Source: Peromyscus leucopus (Eukaryota > Chordata > Mammalia > Rodentia > Cricetidae). Taken from it: a stretch of 64,000 bases of DNA. The position numbers and the translations under genes are program-made. The stretch covers positions 75,438,231-75,502,230 of the forward strand of contig NC_051070.1 in the NCBI RefSeq assembly GCF_004664715.2. The letters are read 5' to 3'. Shown in pieces: positions 12,700 to 25,894 of the stretch (its first letter is position 1; each line of letters starts with the position of its first letter). The notes below the pieces were generated by a model. It did no database searches and was not told the origin of the DNA. It saw nothing but the letters and a program-made list of their open reading frames with translations.

Positions 12700-13749
12700 T
12701 GAATAGTTAAAAGTTGCCAGGGTGCTCACTCACTCCCTATCTCTCCATCTGAGCATCCCAAACTTCCTCACCCTGTACAGCCCTCCCTCCTGAGCTGCAG
12801 ATCCTCACTTCATACCGGCTAACAAGCCCAGCACATGTCAGTCTCACAAATACCTTCATCCTGAACTCATTCCTCTCATCAATTCTTCCCAGGAACTCTA
12901 AGACCCCAAGCATCCCGTTAACTCTTCAAGTCAACAGTTGGGCTTCATGCCAGCCTCATTCTCCCTTACTGCACATCCAACCACTGGAGGGCAGACCAAT
13001 GTGCCTAGACTAGTCTACATGAATATCACTCTAAGTTATCCTCTGCTCTGTTTTCATAGCCACCAACTCGGTCTCTAGCATTCCATCCCCTTGTTTGCAC
13101 AACAGCTAACTCATCTGTTATATTCGCTGTGCTTCCCCTGATTATTTTCACAGTTTCAAAGCAACCACCAATGCGACTTCCCACTCAGACACTGCGTGCC
13201 TTGGTCAGTCCCCTGGAAAGCTTGCCGGTACCTGCCTGAAACCTGGTGGGTGGAGTCCTCCGGCTCAGCTGCTTCCTGCTGTGGGTCCCACATAACCCTT
13301 GCCAAGGAAGTCCTCCTTCCCTGCTGCTACGTTTCCTTCCCAAGTCTCTCTGTGCAGCTTCCCACCAGACACATGGCCTCAAGTTCTTCTTCAGGAGACT
13401 CGGCTGAAAAGTCACCGTCTGCAGAAGCTGATTTTCTCTTTGCTGAGAGTGGGGGAAAAAGCCATAACCTTGCTCCAAATAGCAGTGTCGTTATGTGTAC
13501 GAGATGGCACCAGGCCATGGGGACTGGAATTCCTCTTGTTCAAAATAACCTGGGTACCCTTAACAAGTCCTCAGTAAGTCTTTGATAAATAAATTATAAA
13601 GCCAACAAAGAGCCTCAAAATCACTATGGTTTAACTATCCCACTGAATTGTGAACTACTGCTTTGCCCTTTGAGTGTTCAGGTGTGAGAAATGAACATGA
13701 ATGTTTTCATACTAAATAATTCCCAGATAGATGCTTACAGTTACCGAGG
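12700..13749. other. Unassigned intronic sequence
   Basis: A C/T-rich stretch. Three overlapping frames at about 13185-13585 on both strands resemble no family I know and have no convincing splice boundaries. Confidence 0.4.
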
Positions 13750-13774
13750 AGATCTACATACATATAACATATAT

Positions 13775-14034
13775 ATACTTCATATATATACACACACACA
13801 CAATATTTATATCATCTATATACATATATGTATAAATAAAGTATGTATGTGTGTATAAGAAAGTAACACATGTACAGGCAGACATGGGGTGAACTGTATA
13901 TATATACACATACACACACAATATTTATATCATCTATATGCATATATGTATAAATAAATATTTTTATACATGTAAGTGTGTATGTGTGTGCAAGAAAGGA
14001 ACACATGTACAGGCAGACATGGGGTGAACTGAAC
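13775..14034. repeat. AT/CA-rich tandem duplication (unit about 118-135 bp, two copies)
   Basis: Both copies contain caatatttatatcatctata, tatgtataaataaa, aacacatgtacaggcagac and atggggtgaact. The offset is 118 bp at the left motif and 135 bp at the right one, so the second copy carries about 17 extra bases. Confidence 0.85.
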
Positions 14035-14317
14035 TATTTCTGAGCATGCTGCAGATGTGACATTTTACCCTTAGTAGTTCAATGATTTCTCACATCATCA
14101 TAATAGCTGTGAAGGTCAACCTTCAACAGTGACTGTATTTTCTTCCTTATTTATTAATTGTTCTATAAGTGCACCATGATGGTATTTTTTAAAAATTCTG
14201 TCTCTGGGGAACAAACAGAAAGTGGCATTTGGTTGCCCTACCTCTTTACAGTCTCCTTTAACGGAAAAACAGCTCAACCATCTCCTATCTTAATTTAACA
14301 AATTTGTCTTTCATGAT

Positions 14318-14385
14318 GAGTGGTCTCAAACTCAAGATCCTCCTGAGTATTGCAATTACAGGGACCTATAACAATGCATGGCTGT
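14318..14385 (-). mobile_element. Possible old B1/PB1 fragment
   Basis: gtggtctcaaactcaagatcctcctgagtattgcaattacagg resembles the reverse complement of a B1 middle section, at low similarity. Confidence 0.35.
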
Positions 14386-14969
14386 GACGGACATTTCTGA
14401 AGGGTTCGGGTCACAGGTCCTGTAAAATTCTGCCTGTGCTGGATTTTTCCGACTCTTTCTAACAGGTGTCTACATGCTGGTGGCAGTATTGTGCAGATGA
14501 CGATGTGCACTTCCTGCTGCAGCAGGTGACAGGCCCCTTCCTCCACAGGCACGCCACATACACCTAGGCCCAGCTCCCACAGGGCCACCACGGTCCTTCC
14601 AATGGACGGACACCCCAGTGTCACTAAACACTTAGGACAAAGCAAGCAGGATGCTGGCTACGGGGGACCCGGAGAGCAAGTTCTGTCTGAAGTGAAGAGG
14701 TGATGGGCTGCAGGGCGCAGGGCTGACAGAACCAGACTGTCACCAAGGAGCAGCGCTGTGCCGGGAGGTGAGAGCGCCCAGAAACCACGGCAAAGCGGGA
14801 GAGAATCAACCAGCAGTCCCAGGACCCATATTACATCCGAGGCAAAACACTTCAAACAATTACAGCACGTCCCACATTCCTTTTCCTTCCACTTTTACAA
14901 GTATTGGACAATCATCTCCATTGCTGTTTGGTGTGTCTTTGTTAAAAACACATCTTCTATGAGCAATTT

Positions 14970-15290
14970 GCAACTGATAGCTGCTGGGAGAGGGAAAATC
15001 CATTTTTCCCCCAATGGAGTATCCAGGTAAGGGCCCATGCCCACCCAGGAGCAGGTGACCAACACAAAACAGATTCCACCGCTTTTGGGGAGGGGGGGGT
15101 TGTTGTTGTTGATATGGTTTGATAATTTTTTTTCTTGTCTTGTTTTGCTGGTCCTCTCTCAAAGAGAAAAAAAAAAAACAGGGGCAGGTAGGAAAGTGGA
15201 GAGACTATGGGAAGACTTGGGGGAGGGGGAAGAAGGTGATCAACATATATTGTATGAAATTAAAAAAATAATTTAAAATGTAATTAAAAG
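14970..15290 (+). mobile_element. L1 (Lx-type) 3' end, 5'-truncated
   Basis: gatagctgctgggagagggaaaatcc begins the recognised 3' UTR part. After a T-rich and GTT-rich stretch come ggtaggaaagtggagag, gggaggggg and aacatatattgtatgaaatt with an A-rich tail, the usual end of rodent L1. Confidence 0.75.
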
Positions 15291-15344
15291 CCTCTTCTCG
15301 GGCCTCAGGTGGCTCACTTTAAGTCAGGTGAGGGTGTGAGTTGT

Positions 15345-15530
15345 GGAGTCTCAGCACATCACCAAGTGGTTGTGTGATGCTGGGATGTTACCGTACGCAA
15401 CCTGTGTCTCAGTTTCTTCACCTATCAAATGGGGTAGCAGAACTGTTTATCAACAAGGTAAGCACTACGTGCAAGCAGGGCAAGCATGCTCGACACCTGT
15501 GCAGTCCCCTGAGTCATTAGTTATTACTAA
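15345..15530 (+). mobile_element. MIR SINE relic
   Basis: gtggttgtgtgatgctggg, acctgtgtctcagtttcttcacctatcaaatgggg and the following loose match fit the MIR core. This is an ancient mammal-wide insertion. Confidence 0.65.
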
Positions 15531-15682
15531 TCTTATCTAGCTGGCGACTGCAGTTAAAAAACCTCCTTCATTGTTGTTTGTTTTAATTACTTTAGCCTTT
15601 GTGGAGAAAGAATATGATCTGATTGCCTGCAGATGAGATTACTATAAACTGTTAGCAAGCTGAATTCTGGTTAAATGTCTCT

Positions 15683-15770
15683 AGCTGGGGCTTTGGGAAT
15701 GTTAGCTTAGTAACAGCGCATTTGCCAAGCATGGATGAGGATCTGGGTTACATTCTCAACACCACACAAG
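15683..15770 (+). mobile_element. ID SINE (tRNA-Ala-like)
   Basis: gctggggctttgggaatgttagcttagtaacagcgcatttgccaagcatg, then gggttacattctcaacacc, is an ID body with recognisable A-box and B-box regions. Confidence 0.65.
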
Positions 15771-15774
15771 GCGA

Positions 15775-16985
15775 CTAACTCACTAGCCAAGCACCCCTAA
15801 GCTGCATCCCAATGAACCAAGAGCCTCTAAGCAGCCACTGAGGGGCTTGGTAGTGGGAAGGCGATGATTCACTGCGCCTGCAAAGGACGCAGGGCTGGCT
15901 TTAGATGGAGCCCGACAATACAACTCTATCAAATCACATAAGGTAATGGCTTTTGGTGGTGGTGTTATCGCTCCTTCAAAATTAACATCTGATGGGAGGC
16001 CTTTGAAAATGGTGGCTGAATACATGTGAAATTTGCTCTATACCAACAGGAAGTTCAGGAAGAGCATGTGGCTACACCTTTAAAACATCGTGGGCCTTTC
16101 CCAAATAACTGCTACTATTCTGTACATTGTTGTCCCAAACTCTCGAGTAAACAACTATCTCATGCTGAGTGGAAAGTGGCTCGCAGGCCTATTTCAAAGG
16201 AAAACAAAAATGATGTCACTATTCCCTGTATCTCTGCACCTCCTACGTTCTTCCAAAATAACACTTTCAAGGGAAAGCATTCAGGAAAGGCAGCCTTGCC
16301 CTCTCATAGGTCAGTGGAGCCTGGCAGGTGGCGTGGAGACAGCTCACTGTCTACAGCTAGGCTCTTTATGGCCTCCTCACCACAGGAGCGAGGGGCTCAC
16401 TTCCGATGCCACACAGCAGCAGGCAAGTTCCCGGCTGCCAGGCTCACAGGCCAGTGTTCTTTCTTGGATTTACAGTGAAGGCTGGGGCTCCACATTGTTT
16501 TAATTGGTCTTCTATGTCTAGTTTAATATAATGATGACTCTGTGTGCCCTTCTTTGTGAAAACAAATTCTATGAAATACAAACAAACCTGTGACATCTTT
16601 GATGTTTTACTGAATAAATAATAACCAGCAATAGTCCCCAGACCAGGCAAAATTGATGAGCCAAGCCATGAACTTGAAATTCAGAGGTAAGTTAGTGGCG
16701 AGCAGGTCTGCCAAGGCCTACTGTAGTATCAAAAGGGATTATGGACTTAAGCCTGAAAAAGCCAGCGGCTCAAAGAAGCACCTTTGCCCATCGGAAAACT
16801 GCTCCCTCACTACCACTGAGTTCTAAAACTGAGAACCCAGCATCTCAACACACACATGTGTGGTTTTGGTTGACCAAAGGGTCTACTCTTTATCTCTCCA
16901 CCTCTTCATATAATTTCCTTCCTTGTGGGGCATCACTTCCAGTTCCTAGCAACGCTCCTGTTACCTATGTGGAAACACAAGAGTA
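15775..16985. other. Unassigned intronic sequence
   Basis: Two overlapping plus-strand frames of 150 and 137 codons (16026-16503) are the longest here. They have no recognisable domain or splice context and are treated as chance. Confidence 0.4.
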
Positions 16986-16989
16986 TGAC

Positions 16990-17190
16990 TGCTCTGAAGG
17001 CAGACGGCATCAGGAAGACTCCGTTTTGATTCTCTCCACCTCTCACCAATGGTGTGGCTTGGTGAAAGCAACTCGATCACTGTGCCTCGAGATTCCTTGT
17101 CTGAAAGTGAAAACGATTAAGGTCCTACTCCACAGTCTGAAGTACAGGAAAATCAGTAAATACACAAAAAGCATCTGGCCTAATTCCCAG
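16990..17190 (+). mobile_element. MIR SINE relic
   Basis: gctctgaaggcagacggcatcagg, ggtgtggcttggtgaaagc and tgtgcctcgagattccttgtctgaaag match the MIR order of promoter part, core and 3' part. The 174-codon frame 16741-17265 runs through it and is not a gene. Confidence 0.6.
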
Positions 17191-17194
17191 CAGA

Positions 17195-18389
17195 CAATGG
17201 GCTGTGCATGCCAGCTGTCGTTGTTACAGCAGTGTGGTGTAGAAAAAGCAAAGCCAGGTTGGTAGAATACATTTTTTTCTTCAAGGAACAGTAACAGTGA
17301 GAAATATTTGGGAAATGCATCATGGCCTAGATTACTAAGCATGCAATGCTTAAACTGAGAGTTAGAATTCCAGCTTTAATACACCATCCTTCACCTGACA
17401 AAATTCTGCACAATCACTTGACTCGAAGACTGCCTGCAAACAGTAACTTGATACTTCTTGTCTACCAGGTAAGTCTCCTCAGTACTGTCACCCACACAAG
17501 GTGGTTCTTTGGATGGGGAAGGTGAACTTCAGCACAATTCATCACACACTGTTACCCGAACAAGCCCAAGAAGAACTCACAGTCCAGCTCAGTCCCTGGA
17601 TCCCGGGGCAGTGGCCAGTACAGTTAATTGTAGGAGACTCCACCCACACTTGTTATTTAGAAACTTCAGCTCACTGCTGCCCACACCCTTAGAAATCAAC
17701 AGGGGTAAGCACAAAGTAGATTTTATAAATTGTAAACAAAATCTCCATTCTTAATTTTCCCAGCAGTAATGGGAAATTTTAATTAAGCTGGAGGCTCTAC
17801 CATCCATGGTTAGCAGGACATGTCCAATCCCACAGTTCCTTAGCTGAACTTATGCCACAACGTATGAAGAGCAAAAGTGACCCAGTGAAGATGTCTCCTG
17901 CATAAACAGGAGCAGAAGGAAGCATCCTCAGAGACCAAGCAGAGGGCTGTGTTCAGCTTCCAAACATGGGTAAGTGGAGACATGCAGGCCAGATGTTCCA
18001 GATGACTAAACCATGTCACATGACCACTCCCATGAGAAAGACTGTGGGGAGCAACATAGAAACTTTTGGCTCCCACACATGACAATAATAAAATTGTGTT
18101 TGCTTAGAGAATTATTGTAGGAAGAACTATGAGCAGAAATTAGTAAAATTTAAGAAAAACATAAAAACAGAGTGAGGTCAAAAATCTACTTCTTTGAAAA
18201 TAGGTAAAAGTATGTTAGCAAGAGGCAAAAATGCACATGACATTAGAAAAAATACTGTAATTTACAGACTCGAATGACTAGTTAAAATAATTTCATTTAA
18301 TGTATTATCTGTAACATAGTAAATCCAGACTATAAAGAAAAATTCTGCCTGCTTGACAAAAACAGGAGTAAAAAGGAATCAGTAACTAT
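17195..18389. other. Unassigned intronic sequence
   Basis: Nothing supportable. 18100-18380 is notably AT-rich. Confidence 0.45.
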
Positions 18390-18391
18390 AT

Positions 18392-18556
18392 ACATACCCA
18401 CACATATGTACATACATACCCACACATATGTACATACATACCCACACATATGTACATACATACCCACACATATGTACATACATACCCACACATACGTACA
18501 TACATACCCACACATATGTACATACATACCCACACATATGTACATACCCCCCCACA
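18392..18556. repeat. 22-bp minisatellite (about 7.5 copies)
   Basis: The unit acatacccacacatatgtacat is repeated head to tail with almost no variation (one copy has cacatacg). The unit contains the palindrome atgtacat. Confidence 0.95.
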
Positions 18557-19780
18557 CACAGAAATGACATTCCCTTTACAAACAGGAACTATAAACCACA
18601 GGAGAACTGTCAGCTTCTGTGACCTTTAGTAACCTAAGTCTAATTTTTCAAGCTATGAAAGGTCTTTACAGGGACAAACTGCGCCCTGTGAGAACGACTT
18701 AAGTAGACAGAGAGCATGCTAAAACAGAGGCGTATTTAATACCAGATGTTTATCCCCAATTAATCTACCAATGACACGGCAAATCTTTTCAAAATTCCAG
18801 TGTATATTTGATAGCATCTGTCAACTTGATCCCAAAATTCATCTAGAGGGAAACAAAGCCAAGAACAGTTGGGACTCTGGAAGAACCAGGGAGGGGACTC
18901 ACCCCATAGCAGCTTAGGACTGCTCACAACAGTGCAGCAATTACAACAGTTTGCGCTGAGTCAGCGAGAACAGGGACACCCCCCCCCACAGGAAGAGCAC
19001 TACACACGTGGGTTCTCATATTTGCAGTAATTTTGCACATGACTAAGGAAGTGTTAAAAGTGAATGTAAGAAGGCACAGAGGAGCCTGCTGATGTACATG
19101 AAAACAAAATCTTCCTACAGCTTACAACCTGTGCAAAACAGAACCCTGATGTTTAAAGTCCTGCTATGAAAGCAACACCTTAAGACTTACTAAAAGACAG
19201 TATTAGAAACCATCTCTGTTGTATTTTTAAAGTGGCACAAAGGAGTCACTCCATACAACAGGGCCCATGTGGGAGGTTTATTGAGGGGAGGGGAGAGAAG
19301 GGAGCAGAGACCGGTCCCTGGACGAGAGTGAAGAAAGAGGTGGGCAAGGAAACACAGTGAATGTGCACAGGGGTGCTCTTGGTGGCTGCAGCTGAGGACA
19401 TATCCTGTCAGGACCCTAAGGGCAGGCCAGTGCAGATGCCTAATGCTAACACTCTCCATGGCACGAGGGTAGGGAAAGATGATTCAAACAAGACACAAGC
19501 ATGCGAACAACAGAAGGAATACAAAGGGACAGGCTTATCTAGCTACATTTGAACTTGTGGCTCAAACAAACTTCTCAGTAAACCCAGACCTGTCGGTACC
19601 TTCCTCAGAAATCAGAACACACTGGATTCAGGGGTCATGATGTGCAAACAGTTACCAATCTTGCTTCGCAAGGAACACTTATTTTAAGGAAGGAAACCAT
19701 TCTCGTATAATCTGCTCTTTCTAGCCTTGTATCACTTGGTATTAATCCTATTGATGCAACTCCCCCAGTTCTGGAAGCTA
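18557..19780. other. Unassigned intronic sequence
   Basis: The part at 18820-18930 (tctgtcaacttgatcc onward) looks like a degraded rodent dispersed repeat that I cannot name; the rest is unassigned. Confidence 0.4.
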
Positions 19781-19781
19781 T

Positions 19782-19812
19782 ATTCATTCATTCTTCATTC
19801 ATTCATTCATTT
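19782..19812. repeat. (ATTC)n microsatellite
   Basis: attcattcattcttcattcattcattc forms the A-tail-derived tract of the adjacent minus-strand B1. Confidence 0.9.
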
Positions 19813-19957
19813 TTGGTTTTTTGAGACAGAGTTTCTCTGCATAGCCCTGGCCATCCTGGAACTCCCTCTGTAGACCAGGCTGGCCTTGAACTCACAGAGA
19901 TATACCTGCCTCTGCCTCAAGTACTGGTACTAAAGGATGCGCCACTACAGCCTGGCT
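19813..19957 (-). mobile_element. B1 SINE
   Basis: tttgagacagagtttctctgcatagccctgg, gtagaccaggctggccttgaactcacagag and actaaaggatgcgccacta are the reverse complement of B1. Confidence 0.92.
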
Positions 19958-19959
19958 TG

Positions 19960-22900
19960 GAAGTTAGGCTTTAAAAAGACATTTCTGTCATCTATTGTAT
20001 TCACCTGTTAATACAGGCAGCATCCTGCCCCCAGCTGCCACCCCTAGGAGTCACATGAGCACTGTGGAGTTGAACGGAAGCTATGTTCTACCCACCGGAA
20101 TTACAGGAGAGAGGTGGTGTCATGCCTCGAGAAACACTGTCCACATTCAACCTGACAGCCACAGGTGACAGACAGCCACGGTGCTCAGACATAGGGCCTT
20201 TGAGACTGGGATCCCAGACTCCTGGGGACAGATCAGGCTTTCTGACATCTGAGCCATATCTACACGACCAAAGGTTCTCCCCAGAATCTAAGACAGGGGT
20301 AAGTATAATCGAATGGGCAAGGACTGGGGGGATTCTTCTCACAAACTGTATATGGGATTTTAATAGAGGAAGTGATGGTGTTTGGAGGAGAGCGATTCTC
20401 GCCTGTTTCATTAGTGCCAATTTACATGACGGAAAATATCTCCTCTGCCTCTTTCACACAGCAAGCCTGTCTCATGGCCGTCATGATGCCCACATGCTTT
20501 AGGCGCGCTGTGGTGAACAGATGCCTGGGAAAACTGCTTCAGCCTCAAGCCAGCTGTAAAGGGAGAAGGGACGCCCGCAGGAGCATGCCAAGATAACTGA
20601 GACAAGGGCGTGGGGGAGGGGCGCTGCTGTGGTGCCTGGCTGCACCCACACCCTACTAGAGAACCAAGGACAGGAATGGTGGGAGGCTACAATGCAACAT
20701 GACAAGCAACAGCAAAAAGCCATGTTTAGAAGCGAGTTTTTCCAGAACAAGGCTGGGGTACTCCTTTTGTAAATACGGTTTTCTAACAAGAGGTTGTTCG
20801 TTCTCTAGACTTAATCTCTGGCTTGCATGCATCCTTCCGTTTTCACAGATGCCTAAACACATTTTACTAAAAGCTGCAGGCATGTGTCAAGAAAAAGCAT
20901 TAAGTTAACAAGCAATCCAGTTTATAGTTTTAGATTAAATTCCCATCAGAAGGCAGTGAATTCCGAGGCATTCATTAGGGTCATCACCGCACGCAGTAAA
21001 GGCTGGCATGTTTTAATTCCACACAGCTGGCTCTTGAGTTCTGGGAACAGGGACAGCATTGCTAGAGTCTTATATTCTCCAACACAAAGCACAAGATCTT
21101 AAACACATCACCCTTCCCAGTTCCCCACTGCCTACATGCAGGTGCAGAAAAATGGGGTGCTGTGGGGCACAGAGGTCAGAAGCATGATGTGGTGAAAGGC
21201 TGTGTGCTAGTTGGGATCACCAGCTGGATAAAAGGATGTTGTCCCTGAACAGAGAACAGGTCCATGAAGAAGTATTCCACGTTACCTTAAAAACACACTT
21301 GGCATGAACAGACTGTGGCTTAAGAGTCCAGGGAAACTGAGAGAAATCTACTCATTAGCCCATAAACCACAACTAACACGGACACCTGAGATCACGAGGG
21401 TGTCAAACACTGGGGGCAGATTCTGGGACTCCCTGGGCAGGAAAGGAGGGAAAGAGCCACCATGGTTCCCACTTACTTAGTGTAAGTAAGAAGCAGAGAA
21501 GGGACTGTGACTGAGGGCACAGAGCACATCAAGGGCCAGATGCTGAAGCGGAGGGCCGATTCTGCTCCAGTACAAAGAAGGGCGGACGCATGCTAGCAAA
21601 GGTCACCAGTAAGATGGGGGGGCATGAATGGGAGCTCGGGGCCTGCACCCCAATTTCCTGGCAATAATCAACTTCAGCTGTGATTCGTAAGAACTACACA
21701 CAGTTCCTAAACTTAGAATTCATTACTCCTTCAGTTTGAAAAGGTGGGAAAAAGACTTTTATCAACTCAAACCAAGTCAAGACCCAACAACATAAAAAGT
21801 GGAAGACGTGGGACTCTGAGGAGACTCTGGAAGGCGCTGGAGCTCTGGCTTTGGCTTTCATACTGGCAAGAACCAACATGAGGAACCAGGATCTTTCTTA
21901 GGTGACTTCTGTAAAACTGTCACCAAAACGGAGGGCAAATCAGAGTCAGCCTTCCACATCTGTACATTCAGCTAGCCCCAGCCCCAGCAGGAGGAGAAGC
22001 AATGGTGGTTAGCAGTAAATTCAGGAAGTCACAAAAAGCCAAGTTTGCATCTGCCACACGTCAAGCACAACACGTCTACAGAAATGATGTGTGGGGACAT
22101 CCCAAGGCAGCCTACAGCGTAACAATTACCTACACGGCTTATGCATCATCGTGTTAGGGTCTTTAATCTAGAGCCGTGTCAAGTATTTGGGAGGACGGAT
22201 GTGGTTTCTGTCAAACACTTGGCTTTATTTATACAAGGCACTAGGGCACCTGTGGACCTGGTATGTACAGAGGTTTCCAGACTCAATCCCCTGTGGATTC
22301 CCTGATAAGTCTACCTCCATTTGATAACAAAGATTTCTAAAGTTACCTTTAGGATTTCATATTAACTTAATGTATATTTCTAAACTGAAAATGCTATTTC
22401 TTTAACAAATGTGTGTTCTAAAGTCAGAAGGTTACTAAGGTTTGCAAAGAACATCCCTCATTAGCCAATTTGGGGGTGATCCCCACCTCCCTTTCCTTAT
22501 TTAACCTGCCAACCTGCGTCCATCGCATGTGTCAGCAGATGGGGGTGTGCTGGGTCAAGCTCACTGAGATCCGCTTTGTTGAGCAGGACTGCTGTTTACT
22601 GGGAGCTCCTTTCCCACAATCAGATGCTAAGGAAACACGGCTCCCCCCACATAATCCCTGCTGCTCCTTCTGCTCCTCCTTTACCAGCCCTGCCTTTTCA
22701 TTCCATGAAATTAGTAACCACTGCCACAGCCAAGGCTTGGGCAAAATGAATCCATCCTTGTCAAATCAGATAATAGATTGAATGCAGGGAGGTGGAGCAT
22801 CCACTAACTGAATCACCAGGAGTGGGGGGGGTGGTGAGGAGATCAACATTCGTTCCAGGCTAGTCTCCCTTACACAGGCTTCTCACTACCTCATCCTGGG

Positions 22901-23220
22901 GCCAGGGACACTGGCTCTGATACGTGCTGACAGTCCTGGGAAGACAGAGACTCGGAGAACTGAGACCAGCCCTTCTTAATTTAAACTAAAGCCAAATTAA
23001 CTGCATATCAAAAGTCACTTTACAAAGCACCTCTCACCTCAGTTTCCATGAAGCCTAAGGTAGGTGATGGCTTCTGGGAAGGGAATGTGGAGGAGCATGG
23101 GGCTTCTGTTCTCTTGTCATACATCAGCAGCTATGGCAAGGTAGCTTTTAAAATATGGAGCCCAATTGCCAGGGAATTTTATCTCCTATGATTTATCCTC
23201 AGTCTCTATTCCGTGATGTG
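19960..23220. other. Unassigned intronic sequence
   Basis: Over 3 kb without a repeat or exon that I recognise. The frames at 20083-20502 (139 codons) and 20088-20420 (110 codons, opposite strand) overlap each other and look like chance. Confidence 0.4.
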
Positions 23221-23280
23221 GCAAGCAAGCAAGCAAACAAACAAACAAAAAACCAAACCAACCAACCAAACAAACAAAAA
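23221..23280. repeat. (CAAG)/(CAAA)/(CCAA)n simple repeat
   Basis: gcaagcaagcaagcaaacaaacaaac then accaaccaaacaaacaaaaa. Confidence 0.95.
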
Positions 23281-23978
23281 CCTTGAAGGTAAGGTCTAAA
23301 AGGACATCCCATACATTGTAAGTATTAGTTAACAGTAGTTAATAAAGAATTATTATACAGACAACAATTACTATTAGTCACTGGGGATTCACAGTGTATG
23401 GAGGCCATTCTTTAAGAATGTTACAAATAACTGATTCCAACTTGAGAGTTGAATAAATATTTATTCTCCCACTTGATATTTGAGAATTCGAGGGTCAGGG
23501 TGGCTCTTACTCAGACAAAAAAGGGTATTTAATTCCAGATTCTCTACTGACTAAAGTTTAACAGTCTAAATCAATGTTCCTTAACGAACGTGTTGTTGGA
23601 CTCCCAAGATGAAGACTGTCTAGGGACATTTTTGGCAGTCATGACTGAGGACGAATGCTACTGGGGTCTGGTGTGTGGACACGTTCCCACAGCAAGGAGT
23701 CGGCTAGTCTAAACTGTCAAGTGATGAGGCTGGGGTGCTCTGCTGATGAACTTCCCAGCAACCTCCTCTCCTGTCCACTGTGGCACCATCTACGTGGGAA
23801 TGCAGGGCAGCAGAGAACACGCACCAGAAACTCAGTGTCGCAAAAGATGAAGCAGAAGTTCAGTAAGTTGATGGAGTTTATTCAGTTGTTCAAAACCAAG
23901 AAGTAGCAGTAAATAAAATTACTATAATTCAAGCAGGAATGTTCTCAAGGTTATAGTTTAGAGTACAAGGCTTTCTCG

Positions 23979-24009
23979 GTTGGTTGGTTGGTTGGTTGGT
24001 TGGTTGGTT
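23979..24009. repeat. (GGTT)n microsatellite
   Basis: About seven GGTT units abutting the tail end of a minus-strand B2 SINE. Confidence 0.95.
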
Positions 24010-24211
24010 TTTTAAAATAACTGTTTTGCCTACATGTATGCAAGTGTACCTTGTGTACGTGTGGTGCCTGCAGAGGTCAGAAGAGGGCACTGTACCCCCT
24101 GGAACTGGAGTTAGGGATAATTGTGAGCTATCAAGTGGGAGTGGGTGCCTGGAACCCACTTCTGCAAGAGCAACAGGTGCTCTTGGCCACTGAGCTATCT
24201 CTCCAGCCCCC
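24010..24211 (-). mobile_element. B2 SINE
   Basis: The reverse complement starts at 24211: gctggagagatagctcagtg, then ccaagagcacctgttgctctt and aagtgggttccaggcaccca. The body includes the motif aagagggcactgtaccccc seen on the plus strand. The Pol III A and B boxes are recognisable. Confidence 0.9.
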
Positions 24212-24214
24212 GAG

Positions 24215-25890
24215 CTGCAAGTTTTGAAGATGACACACAGTTAGCTCCACTATGGAATTTCATACCATATCTGCCTAATCTCAGAGGCGAGGGAAGCAAC
24301 CGAGAAAAGATGAGGGTCCCTGTGAGTACCACTACCACTTTTTCCCAATACCCTTTTCCCAGCTGAGGAAGACCTCCTCATCTGAGCTTCAGCACGTGAC
24401 TACTTCTGACCTCCTCCTTTTACCACATCTCTATTCAGGTAACATTCCAGGGCAGAGCTGGGACCTTTACTGTTCAGGTAACTCTGACCCCTTTCTTGGG
24501 GTCATTATTGCTACTAGCCAGACACAATTTTATTTTCCCATGAGAAGATTTCATTCAGCTTTATAAAGATTAACTTCTACAAAGAAGATAAACTGTATCA
24601 AATATTTCAGCTGCCAAGAACACTAGAAATTGTATTTTCTGAGATATTTTTCTTTCATCTCTACCCCCAAATTGTTGAAGTCCTTTGCACTTTACGGGAT
24701 CAAGTAAACTGTCTGAAGGGCAGGAAGTTCTAAAACTCAAAAATGGCTGTTGTTTATGCCATCAGTTCTGTGAATTACCCAGGCACCTGCTGGGGAGAGC
24801 ATGCCTTACTGTGAATTCAGTTTGGTAGGAACTGAGATGCACCATGACCAAGGCAAAGGGGCCCAGGCACTAGAATGTGGTGCAGATTGGCTCATGACCA
24901 CACACCATAAACATTTAAGGATAAACTTTTAAGGATGTGTTTATCAGAGTTGAAAGTTAAGAATTTGCTTGCATTTATGACCTGAAACCGAGCTATACAG
25001 CCAATAGAATGTGTATGCACACACTTACAAAATGGTCATTCTGAGTCTTCTCAATGACTGGCTGTGCCATGTGGCTCAGGACAGTAATGGAGGTATAGTG
25101 GCTGCTACAGAGTCTATGATTCCTTCGTGTCTCCATCAGGCCCTTGCATAGTCACTAAGAGAACAGTTACTCGTTCCCTAGAGTCTACCTGGCAGATGTG
25201 TGTACTGTCCACCCTGCCTGATCTTCACCAGCAACTCTGGAAAAGCTATGCTTAGAGAGCATGCCCTGGCCTCCTAGGCCACCAAGGAGCAGAGTGCAGA
25301 GTCCAGCTGGGTTCACCCACACTGGTCCACACCATCCCTCCCTACTTCCAGACTTCACAAATGTGGAAACCAAGGGGTACATGGCCCCCAGTGACTATTA
25401 GGAATGTTTTCTAGAGGAAAGCAAAATACCTCAGCATTAAAAGAATAGTATAAAATTAGATTTGCCTAATTTCCTAGATTTCCCTAGAATATTAAGTTCT
25501 GTAAAATTATTGCTGTTTTAGCAAGTTTACCAATTTTCCAAATGAAAATAGATTTTTCACTTGCAGCAAAAACTAGATTTTAAATTGTGGCAGCCTACAA
25601 ATGTAAATATTGGTGGCTATGATTAACTAACTTATATTTATTTTTACTTTACATCCTAAGGTAAAAGAGCCTTACAATGCCAAATATCAGGTACTAAAAC
25701 TATCATCTTAGCGCTATCAAAACTATGAGGCATATTAGTTATTAGAATAATATCCGCACAGAATAGTAAATAGCAATAAACAAACTATTGCATCTAACAT
25801 AGAGTATTTCGTTCACAAATATGGTACTACAGGAAAGAAGTCAGAACTAGAAAAGCACACACAGCGGTCTCGTTTGTAAAAAAGCAGAAG
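24215..25890. other. Unassigned intronic sequence
   Basis: Nothing recognised. The 25400-25860 portion is AT-rich and may be degraded L1, since an L1M tail follows. Confidence 0.4.
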
Positions 25891-25894
25891 CCAC

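Noticed and set aside
16741..17265. 174-codon plus-strand frame
   Set aside because: It runs through a MIR relic, has no splice context and contains no domain I recognise.
18392..18556. CRISPR-like array
   Set aside because: The repeats are contiguous with no spacers, and the window is mammalian nuclear DNA.
18330..18622. Tandem-repeat peptides (CGYV / THTYVHT types)
   Set aside because: Translation of the 22-bp minisatellite.
20083..20502. 139-codon plus-strand frame with overlapping 110-codon minus frame
   Set aside because: Overlapping opposite-strand frames without codon pattern, domain or splice sites; expected by chance in 64 kb.
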